A stretch of 40,174 nucleotides of DNA from UBA5499 sp002426275 (lineage in GTDB: Bacteria > Bacillota > DTU084), in contig CALASN010000108.1 in the NCBI GenBank assembly GCA_937888735.1, positions 1 to 40,174 on the forward strand, given 5' to 3'. The position numbers and the translations under genes were made by a program. How positions within the stretch are numbered: the stretch's first letter is position 1; each line of letters begins with the position of its first letter. A model generated the notes under the pieces. The model saw only the letters and a list, made by a program, of their open reading frames with translations. It had not been told where the DNA came from and did not search any database. Positions 25,353-33,879 of this stretch are shown here, piece by piece.

Positions 25353-26375
25353 ATGAAGGCACTATTACTGGCAGGAGGGAAGGGGACCAGGCTTCATCCC
25401 CTGACGCTGAAACAACCGAAGCCCATGATTCCGGTGATGGATCGCCCCTGGCTTGAATATTTGGTGAAAAGCCTCAGAGACTTCGGCATCTGCGAGATTG
25501 TTTTCTCTCTTTGTCATCATCCGGAGAAAATTAAGGAGCATTTTGGCCGTGGAGAAAAATTTGGCATTAAAGCTCGTTATGTGATCGAAAAGACGCCTTT
25601 AGGCACCGGAGGAGCTGTGAAGGCCGCGGAACGCTTCTTGGGAGACGATTTTTTGGTGATCAACGCAGACATTATCACCAAACTCGATCTGGAAAGACTG
25701 ATAGCTTTTCATATGAAGAATAAAGCTCTTGGCACACTTACCCTGACCCAAGTTTCAAATCCGGCGGCCTATGGGCTGGTGGATATCGATGAGAATTGGA
25801 GAATCCGTAGCTTCACGGAAAAACCGCAAGTGAGCCGCAGGACGTCGGCCTGGATCAATGCAGGCGTCTACGCGTTCAGCAGCAAGATCTTTCGTTACAT
25901 TCCCCAAGGGCAAGCGGTCTCCATAGAGCGAGAAACATTTCCCAGGCTGCTTGCGGAAGGGGAAAGGCTCTTCGGCTTCCAAAGCCGCAATTACTGGCTG
26001 GACATGGGCACTCCCCAGCGCTATTTGAAACTTCACCACGATCTCATCTCCGGGCGTTTTCAGCCAGCCTTTCCGCTGGAGAAAGGCAGAGGCAGGCTGT
26101 GGATCCATCCCTCGGCCGTAATCTCCCCTCAAGCTAAGCTCACGGCGCCATGTTATATCGCTGAGGGAGCCAGAATCGAGGCCGGCGCCCAAATCGGGCC
26201 CATGGCTGTAATTGGGAAGAACGTGGTCATCAACCGGGGAAGCATAATTCGCAGCAGCGTGCTTTGGCAGGGGGCCAGCGTAGGAGCAAACACTACCTTG
26301 GAGCAGGCCATCGTCGGTTACGGCACCAAGATCTCGGACAACGATAGCCTTGTAGCCCAAGCAATTGCAGAGTAG
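25353..26375 (+). CDS. Sugar-1-phosphate nucleotidyltransferase (mannose-1-phosphate guanylyltransferase-like)
   Basis: A 340-residue enzyme that makes an NDP-sugar from sugar-1-phosphate and NTP. The N-terminal nucleotidyltransferase domain has the signature LAGGKGTRLHPLT with KPMIPV, then GTGGAVK and the metal-binding NADI. A C-terminal left-handed beta-helix (about residue 245 on) shows hexapeptide repeats such as IAEGARIEAGAQIGPMAVIG. This layout fits GDP-mannose pyrophosphorylase-like and glucose-1-phosphate enzymes; substrate is not certain from sequence. ATG 25353 follows GAAAGGAGG; an upstream in-frame TTG overlapping the previous stop is not used. It is the second gene of a four-gene unit with a GT4 enzyme, suggesting supply of the donor sugar. 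Confidence 0.9.
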   Translation: MKALLLAGGKGTRLHPLTLKQPKPMIPVMDRPWLEYLVKSLRDFGICEIVFSLCHHPEKIKEHFGRGEKFGIKARYVIEKTPLGTGGAVKAAERFLGDDFLVINADIITKLDLERLIAFHMKNKALGTLTLTQVSNPAAYGLVDIDENWRIRSFTEKPQVSRRTSAWINAGVYAFSSKIFRYIPQGQAVSIERETFPRLLAEGERLFGFQSRNYWLDMGTPQRYLKLHHDLISGRFQPAFPLEKGRGRLWIHPSAVISPQAKLTAPCYIAEGARIEAGAQIGPMAVIGKNVVINRGSIIRSSVLWQGASVGANTTLEQAIVGYGTKISDNDSLVAQAIAE

Positions 26376-26387
26376 GAGCGTGAGAAG

Positions 26388-27557
26388 ATGGCATTCCCAG
26401 TAGCTTACATTTCCACATACCCGCCCAAACAATGCGGGATTGCGACTTATACTTACGATTTAATCAATAGTATGTCCAACGTGCAGGCAAAAGTGGTGTG
26501 CATAGCTGACAAGGAGGCAGGCTACGGCCCGCCTGTAGCCATTGTCATCAGGCGCGGCAATAAAGGCGATTATTTAAACGCTCAGGCGAAGCTAAACGAA
26601 AGCGGCATTAAGGCAGTACACTTAGAGCACGAATTCGGCCTCTTTGGCGGCGATGACGGACAGTGGATCTTGGAGCTCACAGGAGGTTTAAAAAAGCCCT
26701 TGGTCACTACGTTCCACACAGTCTTATCTACGCCCACCCAAAGGCAGCTGCAGCTTGTGCGGCAGCTTGCCGCAGCGAGCAGGTATGTGATCGTCATGGC
26801 CCAGGAGGCAAAGCGCCTCCTCACAGGGCTCTATCAACTGAGCGCCGAGAAGATAGCTGTAATCCCCCACGGCGTGCCGGAGCCCATCGCTGCCTCTCGG
26901 GAAGAATTGAAAGCAGCGTATGGCTTCGAGGGAAGAAAAGTCATCTCAAGCTTTGGGCTCTTAAGCCGCAGCAAGGGGATAGAGTACGCAATCGAAGCCA
27001 TGGGGAAGCTTAAAGAGAACCATCCCGAAGCTCTGTATCTAATCATCGGTAAGACTCATCCCAATATTTTGCGGCAAGAGGGAGAAGGGTATCGCGCAGA
27101 GCTCAGGGAACAGACTAGAAAATTGGGACTTGAGGAAAACGTAAAGTTCGTGGACGAATTTTTGGATAAAGGGAAGTTGGTACAGTATCTTACCCTCACG
27201 GATATTTATTTGGCGCCATATCCTGGCAGCCAACAGATCACCAGCGGCACTTTAGCTTATGCAATCGGTCTTGGCAAGGCGACCGTTTCAACCCCTTTCA
27301 TTTACGCTAAAGAACTGTTGGGTTCAGGCAGAGGATTGTTTGCAGATTTCTGCGACGGCCGCTCCATAGCCAGAGAGCTTGAGCGTATCCTTGCCTCCCC
27401 ACAGCTGCAAGAACAGCTTGAGAGTAAAGCTTTCGCCTATGGCAAGCGCATGCGCTGGAGCAATGTTGCCCAGCGACATCTTGACATCTACAGGCGTGCT
27501 GCAGAACAAAGGACATTAACAGATTCGGGGGTGAACGGCCTTGCAGCCGAAGATTAG
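26388..27557 (+). CDS. Glycosyltransferase family 4
   Basis: A 389-residue GT-B enzyme. The N-terminal Rossmann domain shows STYPPKQCGIATYTYDL, a typical acceptor-side glycine motif, then HLEHEFGLFGG. The C-terminal donor domain has the linker VIPHGVPEP and the SFGLLSRSKGIEYAIEAM nucleotide-binding start. It continues with APYPGSQQITSGTLAYAIGL and GKATVSTPF, where the usual EX7E pair is modified. It probably transfers a hexose, plausibly mannose given the neighbours, from an NDP-sugar in the cytoplasm. TAGGAGCGTGAG precedes ATG 26388, 12 bases after the nucleotidyltransferase stop. It overlaps the next gene by 17 bases. Confidence 0.9.
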   Translation: MAFPVAYISTYPPKQCGIATYTYDLINSMSNVQAKVVCIADKEAGYGPPVAIVIRRGNKGDYLNAQAKLNESGIKAVHLEHEFGLFGGDDGQWILELTGGLKKPLVTTFHTVLSTPTQRQLQLVRQLAAASRYVIVMAQEAKRLLTGLYQLSAEKIAVIPHGVPEPIAASREELKAAYGFEGRKVISSFGLLSRSKGIEYAIEAMGKLKENHPEALYLIIGKTHPNILRQEGEGYRAELREQTRKLGLEENVKFVDEFLDKGKLVQYLTLTDIYLAPYPGSQQITSGTLAYAIGLGKATVSTPFIYAKELLGSGRGLFADFCDGRSIARELERILASPQLQEQLESKAFAYGKRMRWSNVAQRHLDIYRRAAEQRTLTDSGVNGLAAED

Positions 27558-28557
27558 ACATTTACTGCGGCTCACGGACAGCACAGGCATGATCCAACAT
27601 GGAATTTATAGTCTGCCGGACTTGGAGACCGGCTATACCCTAGACGATAACGCCAGAGCGCTGACAGTGAGCGTCCAACTGTATGAGCGGAGCGGAGACT
27701 GGAAATACCTCAAACTCTCCGAGATCTATTTGAGCTTTCTGGCATATGCGCAGCGGCCTGATGGCCGCTGGCGGAATTTTGCGGGTTACAATCGGATTTT
27801 TCTTGAAGAGTGCGGCTCTGAGGATTCTTTCGGCAGGGCGGTGCAGGCGCTAGCTCCGATTGCAGCCGGCTGCAAGGAGAAAAATTTGGCCGCTGTCTCG
27901 AGAACGCTCTTGAGCAAAGCGGCGGGCCAGATCTCAAAGCTTTCCGCGCCACGCGCCCGCGCTTTTGCCCTGGCAGGCCTGGCTGCCAGCCGTCTTCTGT
28001 TGCCGCAGGTCCGCCAGTTGGCAGATGGGCTTGTGGCGTTATATAAAGCCAATAGCGCCCCAGGCTGGCATTGGTTTGAGGATGAGATAACTTATTGCAA
28101 TGGGATTCTTCCTGAGTCTCTGCTTTGGGCTTGGATTGCCACGGGAGAAAAAGCATATCTGCAAGTAGGCTTGGAGAGCCTCTCCCATCTCAGCGATAAG
28201 CTGCTTGCCGGCGACTACCTGCAGCTTGTGGGCAATCGCGGTTGGTGGAAGCGGGGAAGGGAAAACCCGGAATTCGATCAGCAGCCCATAGACGCCTATC
28301 ACATGGCCCAGGCTCAGCTTGTAGCTTGGAAAGCCACAGGGAAAGAAGAGCATTTGGAACAAGCCCGGCGCTGCCGCCGCTGGTTTGAAGGAGACAACAG
28401 CTTAGGCGTCTCCTTGCTGGATCCTGAAAGCGAAGGCGTCTATAACGGCCTGACACCGTCCGGCGTGAACCCCAACCAAGGGGCTGAGTCCCTATTGGCA
28501 TATCTGCTCACTGAGCTGGCCATAGAGAAAGCAGGTCAGCTGGCAGAAGCAAGTTAA
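27541..28557 (+). CDS. (Alpha/alpha)-barrel glycosidase-like protein
   Basis: A 338-residue protein rich in amphipathic helices, with GYTLDDNARAL near residue 31, FLAYAQRPDGRWRNFAGYNR and EDSFGRAVQAL. Conserved acidic/aromatic clusters such as WHWFEDEITYCNGILPESLL and NGLTPSGVNPNQGAESLLAY fit an (alpha/alpha)6 toroid. This fold is shared by many glycoside hydrolases and phosphorylases. No signal peptide is present, so it acts in the cytoplasm. The start is TTG 27541 inside the GT4 end (17-base overlap); a weak GGGGGTG lies upstream. Its partnership with the GT4 gene suggests turnover or proofreading of the same glycan; that is inference. Confidence 0.75.
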   Translation: MQPKIRHLLRLTDSTGMIQHGIYSLPDLETGYTLDDNARALTVSVQLYERSGDWKYLKLSEIYLSFLAYAQRPDGRWRNFAGYNRIFLEECGSEDSFGRAVQALAPIAAGCKEKNLAAVSRTLLSKAAGQISKLSAPRARAFALAGLAASRLLLPQVRQLADGLVALYKANSAPGWHWFEDEITYCNGILPESLLWAWIATGEKAYLQVGLESLSHLSDKLLAGDYLQLVGNRGWWKRGRENPEFDQQPIDAYHMAQAQLVAWKATGKEEHLEQARRCRRWFEGDNSLGVSLLDPESEGVYNGLTPSGVNPNQGAESLLAYLLTELAIEKAGQLAEAS

Positions 28558-28624
28558 CGAAGAGAGCAGAAGTTTTCAAACCGGGGGCGGGGTTTTCCTG
28601 CCCTTTCAGAGAAAAGTACGGGAG

Positions 28625-28657
28625 AGAAGTCGATTTTCAAAAAATCGACTTCTTTCT
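28625..28657 (+). terminator. Terminator of the sugar operon
   Basis: A perfect 13-bp stem, 28625-28637 with 28641-28653, and a 3-base loop, ending in TCTTTCT. It lies 68 bases behind the last sugar gene. Confidence 0.85.
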
Positions 28658-28659
28658 GT

Positions 28660-29008
28660 ATAGGTGCGATTATTTCTGTATACATCTATCAGAATGGTTT
28701 CCAATATGATATTAGATGGGCTGCAACATAGTTAAGAAAATCAGGCGAATGAAAGCTGCTGAGACGAGCCCTCGGGGAATTTGGGAAATCGTATGATTAC
28801 TTATAGATTAAAGGCCTTTTTGATTGATTAGTGGATAAACACTACTACTGACACCAGTGATATTATAAGCTTTTTCCAAGTCCGATAATTCCATTCGGAC
28901 CATTGCGGAGATCGTCGACTTTTGTCGGTGGTCTTTCTTTTTTCTATATTTATGCAGGGTTGTCAACAGCAAATCCTATAAGGAGATTTGTGGTGAGGAA
29001 AGGCTTTA
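28660..29008. other. AT-rich gene-free stretch
   Basis: No supportable coding frame in about 350 bases. An imperfect GACCA/TGGTC hairpin followed by CTTTCTTTTTT lies at about 28897-28942 and could be a terminator or the relic of one. The base composition differs from the preceding GC-richer sugar genes, in keeping with acquired or decayed DNA. Confidence 0.4.
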
Positions 29009-29037
29009 TTGTCTGAGGTTAGTTTTGGAGGTATAAT
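29009..29037 (+). promoter_or_regulatory. Promoter of the FMN-binding protein gene
   Basis: TTGTCT at 29009-29014 and TATAAT at 29032-29037, spacer 17 bases, about 80 bases before the start codon. Confidence 0.65.
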
Positions 29038-29118
29038 CTATTTAACGATAGCATTGTCTAAGGCAAACATGGCATAGAATTGTTTAGGTACAGATATTAA
29101 GCAGTGGAGGAGTTCAGC

Positions 29119-29523
29119 ATGCAAAGGGACAAAATGATTTTATGGGCAGTTGTTGTCTTACTGGTGATTGGGATTGCGTATGGCGGCAGATATTTAGTAG
29201 GACTTAGAAATTATAGGCAGGGGATAGCTGCTATCCATGTCCAGAATATAGATTTATCAGCAATCCCGGACGGGGAATATTTTGGCGACTGCGATGTTGA
29301 TTTTATCCGTGTTCGGGTTCGTGTCCTGATGAAAGAAGGCAAAATGCAGGAGCTTGAATTGTTGGAACACTATAATGACCGAGGAGAAGCGGCAAATGTA
29401 ATGCCCTCCAGAATGCTGGAAGAGCAACGCATAGATGTGGATACAATATCCGGGGCGACGTCTTCAAGCAGGGTTATCCAGCAGGCCGTGTGCAATGCGT
29501 TGCTAGGAGAACGCGCGAAGTAA
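29119..29523 (+). CDS. FMN-binding domain protein
   Basis: A 134-residue membrane-anchored protein with an N-terminal transmembrane helix (7-28) and one FMN-binding domain. The motif SGATSS (residues 111-116) marks the Thr114 site where FMN is attached through a phosphoester bond in RnfG/NqrC-like proteins. It probably faces the outside and carries one flavin for electron transfer. ATG 29119 follows GTGGAGGAG; the GTG at 29104 is that ribosome site. Unlike RnfG it stands alone, with a promoter and terminator, so its partner is unknown. Confidence 0.88.
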   Translation: MQRDKMILWAVVVLLVIGIAYGGRYLVGLRNYRQGIAAIHVQNIDLSAIPDGEYFGDCDVDFIRVRVRVLMKEGKMQELELLEHYNDRGEAANVMPSRMLEEQRIDVDTISGATSSSRVIQQAVCNALLGERAK

Positions 29524-29600
29524 GCGCATACGGAAGCTTGCCCATTATCACGTTGTACTCCCAAGATTTATTAAAGGAAACAAAGCGCTTGAAAGCCCAT

Positions 29601-29658
29601 AAAGCCTTCATTCAGAAGACCACGATCAGGGTCGTCGAACTGACGGCTTTGTTTTTTT
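29601..29658 (+). terminator. Terminator of the FMN-binding protein gene
   Basis: AAAGCCTTCA (29601-29610) pairs with TGACGGCTTT (29641-29650) with one mismatch; an inner ACGA/TCGT stem lies between. A T-run follows to 29658. The rest of 29524-29825 shows no gene. Confidence 0.65.
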
Positions 29659-29825
29659 CGTGTGCTCGTTTACGCTGTCTTATCTGTCGAGTCAAGGGGA
29701 GCAATAATTACGTGGAAACGATTTATATTTTGTGATATGATTTAAATAAGTAGTTTGAAGAGATAAAGGGCGAACATGAAGCAACTGAGATATACAGCGA
29801 TATTTTTATGAAATGAGTGAATGTT

Positions 29826-30032
29826 ATGAGTAAATATAACTTGCTATGGGAATTTATTCAAAGGAACGGTGGGGCACAACTGAAACTAACTTTCGATGAA
29901 ATACACGATATTGCCGGGGTTGAGATAGACCATTCCTTTTTGAACTATAAAAAGGAATTAACCAACTATGGGTATCAGGTCGGAAAAATCTCTCTTAAAG
30001 AAAAGACAGTGATTTTTAAGAAAACTGATTAG
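29826..30032 (+). CDS. Small conserved hypothetical protein
   Basis: A 68-residue protein starting MSKYNLLWEFIQRNGGAQLK and continuing with LTFDEIHDIAGVEIDHSFLN and a C-terminal GYQVGKISLKEKTVIFKK. The helix-strand pattern resembles the small DUF7662-like proteins that are common in Firmicutes, often next to acetyltransferase genes; this is from memory. ATG 29826 has only a weak ribosome site, and a GTG at 29817 is in frame. Composition is natural, so I call it despite its size. Confidence 0.6.
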   Translation: MSKYNLLWEFIQRNGGAQLKLTFDEIHDIAGVEIDHSFLNYKKELTNYGYQVGKISLKEKTVIFKKTD

Positions 30033-30077
30033 ACCAAAACTCTGATCTGGTAGGCTATGCACGATGATAGACAGGGG

Positions 30078-30361
30078 GTGAGTTGCGTAGAACACACGAA
30101 AAACAAAAGTCCGGCCTCCGCGGTATTGGGAATATATCTACTTTGCTTTTTCTTTCGCATGATCGAATATATGGTGATTAGAACCGACCAATCGGTCATC
30201 GGAGAAGCTTTTATCCCCCAAAGCGTTGCCATCATTATCATTGCTATTGCAATTCGATATCTGCATTTGATCTCGGCTTTCAAAAGAAGGACTGGGTCAA
30301 GCATGCTTTTGAGGGATTAGTATTGGGCTACGTTACGTTTACTGTGCTTATGGAACAGTGA
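30078..30361 (+). pseudogene. Truncated CPBP-type membrane protease gene
   Basis: After AGGGGGTGAG the frame reads NKSPASAVLGIYLLCFFFRM and IEYMVIRTDQSVIGEAFI, then AIAIRYLHL, typical of the N-terminal helices of CPBP (Abi) intramembrane proteases. At about 30290 the frame shifts: a second frame continues with KHAFEGLVLGYVTFTV, and a third ends AYGTVMLIQRV. The conserved EExxxR and HxxxB-type catalytic helices are missing. The gene is a decayed N-terminal fragment. Confidence 0.7.
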
Positions 30362-30364
30362 TGC

Positions 30365-30975
30365 TTATTCAAAGAGTGTAACCGTCTTGCCATGCCGCTC
30401 TGCTATCTCCGCAAAAAGATGCGGACATTGATTGGAGTAATAGAGCACCATGCCCTTTTCGCTGATTTTGCCCTGCTCGGCGCAAGCTCTGAATTTAGGA
30501 ATAGGCTTCTTCTCAAAGGGCAGATATAAAAGCACAAAAAAATATGGGATTGTCGTATCCGCCACTTGGAACCCTTTGTATTTCAAATACTTTGGGTCGG
30601 ATAAAAACGACATTTTTTTTGCTGAGGAAAAGGTGGTCAAGCCGCATTTTCCTTTTGCCGTTGCGTCCGCGATGCATTGCGCCAAGAGTTTATTGGCATA
30701 GCCTTGCCCTTTGAATTGGCCTGATACCTAAAAAAGCAGTTGATGTACATATATCCATCCGCAATGATAGGGCACCATGCGCTTTCGGCAGGGAGATACT
30801 CGATAAATACTTTTCCTCGAACATCTAACTTTCTGAATACCAAGTCATCTTTAAAGCGTTCTTTCAGCCACGCCTTTTTAGAGACGCATGTTTCTCCCTT
30901 TTTTTCCGAGATGGCTCAACATATATGTCCCTGCTCAATATTGTCTTGGTTGACCGTTATGAATTATATTGTTCT
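30365..30975 (-). pseudogene. Decayed GNAT acetyltransferase (YoaP-like) gene
   Basis: Read from right to left: FITVNQDNIEQGHIC, a TGA stop, AISEKKGETCVSKKAWLKER, then KLDVRGKVFIEYLPAESAWC and PIIADGYMYINCF. An in-frame TAG and frame change follow, then VSGQFKGQGYANKLLAQCIA, and finally LSDPKYLKYKGFQVADTTIP. The parts form one protein of the GNAT family with a YoaP-like extension, broken by at least one nonsense codon, one frameshift and a shortened C-terminus. It lies between two other acquired or decayed genes. Confidence 0.8.
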
Positions 30976-30994
30976 CGCGCTCCTCTCGACAAAA

Positions 30995-31023
30995 GAGACT
31001 GTCCCACACGTTGGGACAGCCTC
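30995..31023 (-). terminator. Terminator of the phosphomannomutase gene
   Basis: CTGTCCCA/TGGGACAG stem (30999-31006 with 31012-31019) extended by GAG/CTC, followed on the minus strand by TCTCTTTTGT. It lies just behind the stop codon at 31030. Confidence 0.8.
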
Positions 31024-31029
31024 GCAATG

Positions 31030-32418
31030 TCAAAGCTGTATTGTGCCAATTGCAGGATATTGGGAGAGGGCCGCGCTCAGCTCATTTTTAATCCTGCTCA
31101 ATCCCTCCGGAGTCCCAGATTCGCAGCGCACCACAAGCTTGGGGCTGGTGTTGGAAGCCCGCACCAGACCCCAGCCGTCTGGAAATAAAACCCGCGCCCC
31201 GTCTACGTCGATCACGGGATATTTCTTGGCAAAGCTTTTTGTGATTCCTGACACAACGCGGAATTTATCTTTGTCTGCACAGTCTACGCGGAGCTCGGGT
31301 GTGGCGTGGTATTTGGGCACATCGGCAAGCAATTGGCTGAGGGTTTTGTCTTGCTGAGAGATGAGGCGCAGAAGCCTTCCGGCAGCGTAAAGGGCATCAT
31401 CGTAGCCGTAATACTCGTCGGCGAAAAACATGTGCCCGCTCATCTCGCCTGTGAAGATGGCTCCAATTTCCCGCATTTTAGCCTTGATCAGCGAGTGGCC
31501 TGTGCGGTAGAAAAAAGGCTTGCCGCCTAAGCGTTCAATCTCCTCGGGCAGGGCCTGGGAGCATTTTACCTCCACAATGGCCTCAGCTCCGGGATGTTTG
31601 GGCAAAATCTCCCGCCAAAAGAGGATCATCATCTGGTCGCCCCAGATGATCTGCCCCGTCTCATCCACAGCGCCAAGCCTGTCGCCATCGCCGTCGAAGG
31701 AAAGGCCTAAATCCGCCTTTTGCTTTTTAACCTCTAAGATGAGGTCCTTTAAATTTTCAGGCACCACAGGGTCTGGATGATGATTGGGGAAAGAAGGATC
31801 AGATTCGCAATATAGGGGAATCACCTGGCAGCCTAAGGATGAAAATAATTCCTCCGCAAAGAGGGAAGTGGTGCCGTTGCCGCAATCCACCACAACCTTC
31901 AATGGTCTTGCCAACTTGATTTTTTCTTTGAGCGTTTTGAGATATGGGGTGACGATATCGTACTGGCGAACAGAGCCGCCGCTTTTTTTCACAGGTGTGG
32001 AAGAAGCTACTTCGTCGGCGATCACGGCCAATTTTTGGATTTCGTCGCCATAGATGGTGCCAGGTCCTGAGAGCACTTTCAGACCGTTGAATTCGCTGGG
32101 ATTGTGGCTGGCGGTGATCATCGCGCCCTGTTCAATCCCCAGTATGTGCGGGGCGAAATAGAACATCGGAGAGAGCACTTCGCCTAAATCTATAACTTTC
32201 ATGCCGCCTGCGACAAGCTCTTCCACCAACAGGTCCCTGAACAATGGCGAAGAAGCGCGGTTGTCGCGGCCAATTATTACTTCTTGCCCGGAAGAGAGCG
32301 AATTGAAGTATGTTGCCAGGGTTCTGCCCAAAAGTCTCATTACCTCCGGGGTAAGCTCCCGATCCACTATGCCTCTCAAATCGTATTCTCTGAAGATCTC
32401 TCGACTAATTTTGGTCAT
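31030..32418 (-). CDS. Phosphomannomutase/phosphoglucomutase
   Basis: A 462-residue alpha-D-phosphohexomutase. The four family signatures are present: the active-site phosphoserine in TASHNP (Ser104), the Mg2+ loop DGDGDR, the sugar-binding GEMSGHMFF, and the phosphate-binding RASNTSPKLVVRCES. It starts with SREIFREYDLRG, as in bacterial PMM/PGM enzymes such as AlgC. It converts mannose-6-phosphate or glucose-6-phosphate to the 1-phosphate and would feed the nucleotidyltransferase at 25353. ATG 32418 follows GAGAGGTGA; an upstream in-frame codon at 32433 is part of that ribosome region. It is monocistronic and ends in a hairpin. Confidence 0.94.
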   Translation of the reverse strand: MTKISREIFREYDLRGIVDRELTPEVMRLLGRTLATYFNSLSSGQEVIIGRDNRASSPLFRDLLVEELVAGGMKVIDLGEVLSPMFYFAPHILGIEQGAMITASHNPSEFNGLKVLSGPGTIYGDEIQKLAVIADEVASSTPVKKSGGSVRQYDIVTPYLKTLKEKIKLARPLKVVVDCGNGTTSLFAEELFSSLGCQVIPLYCESDPSFPNHHPDPVVPENLKDLILEVKKQKADLGLSFDGDGDRLGAVDETGQIIWGDQMMILFWREILPKHPGAEAIVEVKCSQALPEEIERLGGKPFFYRTGHSLIKAKMREIGAIFTGEMSGHMFFADEYYGYDDALYAAGRLLRLISQQDKTLSQLLADVPKYHATPELRVDCADKDKFRVVSGITKSFAKKYPVIDVDGARVLFPDGWGLVRASNTSPKLVVRCESGTPEGLSRIKNELSAALSQYPAIGTIQL

Positions 32419-32518
32419 GAAATCACCTCTCACATTTTTTCCCCAGGCTCTTACAACTCAGAAAACGTTCCTCATATTATTTCGCGTTTTCTCCAAGATT
32501 ATCCTCCATTGGGATTGT

Positions 32519-32644
32519 ATGTTGCATGTACTTTCTTCAGCTAATTTGAGACAGGATATGCAGGAGCTTATCACGGCGAAAAGCAACATCGACCATCTGC
32601 TCGGCCTGACGGACGCGCAGAAAAACAAGGAAATGGAGCGGTAA
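32519..32644 (+). pseudogene. Short C-terminal gene remnant
   Basis: A 41-codon frame ending TDAQKNKEMER with a natural helical character (RQDMQELITAKSNIDHLLGL). It has no ribosome site and looks like the tail of a lost gene, possibly of mobile-element origin. The family is not recognised. The remainder of 32419-32745 shows no gene. Confidence 0.35.
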
Positions 32645-32745
32645 GGCATGTTTAAATGAGGGGCAGGGTTTGGGGAGGCTCTCCAACAAGCTTGCCGTTT
32701 AGCATCTTGCGTCACAGATGAAGTTTTTTATTAGAGCACACGCTA

Positions 32746-32774
32746 TTGACAAACCAACTATTGCGTGTTACTAT
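32746..32774 (+). promoter_or_regulatory. Promoter of the padR-ABC operon
   Basis: TTGACA at 32746-32751 and TACTAT at 32769-32774 with a 17-base spacer. Confidence 0.8.
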
Positions 32775-32794
32775 ATAGAGGTAGTATGTAACAC
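32765..32794 (+). promoter_or_regulatory. PadR operator dyad
   Basis: Perfect inverted repeat GTGTTAC-N16-GTAACAC, overlapping the -10 box and predicted start. A long-spaced dyad of this size fits PadR-family (LmrR-like) dimers. Repression of its own operon is inferred. Confidence 0.7.
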
Positions 32795-32830
32795 TTCATA
32801 CCAGTCATACAAAATAGCAAAGGAGGGATT

Positions 32831-33160
32831 ATGCTGGAGAACCTAACGGAAATGCTCAAAGGCGTGCTTGAGGGCTGCGTCCTTGAAATTATAAGCCGCA
32901 AAGAAACCTACGGCTACGAAATAACGCGGCGGCTGAACGCCCTCGGCTTCACAGATGTTGTTGATGGAACGGTCTACACTATTTTGGTGCGACTTGAGAA
33001 AAACAATTTGGTGGAGATAGAAAAAAAACCGTCCGATCTGGGGCCGCCGCGGAAGTTTTTCGCGCTCAACGACGCAGGGCGCGAAGAACTGCGGAGGTTC
33101 TGGGACAAATGGGAGTTTGTCGCGTCAAAAATCAACGAGTTAAAGGAGAAAACACAATGA
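32831..33160 (+). CDS. PadR-family transcriptional regulator
   Basis: A 109-residue PadR/LmrR-type winged-helix repressor. The pattern GVLEGCVLEIISRKETYGYE, then DGTVYTILVRLEKNNLV and PPRKFFALND, is the family hallmark: helix, recognition helix, beta wing. ATG 32831 follows AAAGGAGGG. It overlaps the next gene by ATGA. In known systems PadR repressors of this type bind drugs and control the linked ABC exporter. The dyad upstream supports autoregulation. Confidence 0.93.
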   Translation: MLENLTEMLKGVLEGCVLEIISRKETYGYEITRRLNALGFTDVVDGTVYTILVRLEKNNLVEIEKKPSDLGPPRKFFALNDAGREELRRFWDKWEFVASKINELKEKTQ

Positions 33161-33504
33161 ATTTTTGGGATATGGTCACAGGAAACGACATGACGAAAGA
33201 CATGAAAGCGTTTGATTCGCGAGCCAAAAAGCTTCCGGCTGATTATCAAGCGGCATGGAAAAAAATTAATACTAATCTTTGGCAGCATTCCGATTTCACC
33301 GGTCGCAACCTCATGCCTATTCTCGACGGCGTGCTTGGCCTGCTTGAAGAATCGGCAGCGGACGGCCAGAGTGTCCAAGAGGTTTTTGGCGACGATATTA
33401 AAGGCTTCTGTGCCGCGCTGGCAGGCGAAGAAGGGGCAAAGTCTTACCGCGATAAGTGGCGCGAGCAGCTCAATAGTAATATTGCGAAAAAATTAGGCAA
33501 ATAG
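33157..33504 (+). CDS. DUF1048 protein, first copy
   Basis: A 115-residue soluble helical protein of the DUF1048 family (MNFWDMVTGNDMTKDMKAFD, KKLPADYQAAWKKI, DGVLGLLEESAADGQSVQEV, FGDDIKGFC). The function of the family is not known; it is nearly always coded between a PadR regulator and an ABC transporter. The gene starts within the PadR stop (ATGA) and is followed 9 bases later by a second, divergent paralogue. Confidence 0.9.
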   Translation: MNFWDMVTGNDMTKDMKAFDSRAKKLPADYQAAWKKINTNLWQHSDFTGRNLMPILDGVLGLLEESAADGQSVQEVFGDDIKGFCAALAGEEGAKSYRDKWREQLNSNIAKKLGK

Positions 33505-33513
33505 GAGAATAAA

Positions 33514-33864
33514 ATGAGAATACAAGATATCATCGAAGGCAAAAAAGAGTGGCGGGCACATGTGGCGCGTGTCAAAGCGCTCCCGCAGGATTATCAGATT
33601 GTTTATAAAGAAATGCAAAAATATCTCTTTCAGGTCGGCCCTGTTGAGCTAACCGAAGGGACGGGCCTGCTTTCGGGGATTGTCGATCTTTTTGAAGAGG
33701 GCGCGGTCTCGGGGAAAGGCGTGCTCGAAGTGACTGGCAGCGACGTAGCGGCTTTCTGCGACGGTCTGATCAAAGATTCAAGAACCTACAGCGACTGCTA
33801 TCAGGAATCCGTTAACCGGGAAGTTTACAAGGCCATAAAAAAGGATACGGATAAAACAAAGTAA
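33514..33864 (+). CDS. DUF1048 protein, second copy
   Basis: A 116-residue paralogue of the preceding gene. Shared patterns are LPQDYQIVYKEMQKYLF, a central LLSGIVDLFEEGAVSGKGVL and EVTGSDVAAFCDGL, but the N-terminus differs (MRIQDIIEGKKEWRAHVARV). The two may form a heterodimer, which is inference. Ribosome site AATAGGAG precedes ATG 33514. It is followed 15 bases later by the ABC ATPase. Confidence 0.9.
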   Translation: MRIQDIIEGKKEWRAHVARVKALPQDYQIVYKEMQKYLFQVGPVELTEGTGLLSGIVDLFEEGAVSGKGVLEVTGSDVAAFCDGLIKDSRTYSDCYQESVNREVYKAIKKDTDKTK

Positions 33865-33879
33865 AAGGATGATATCGGA

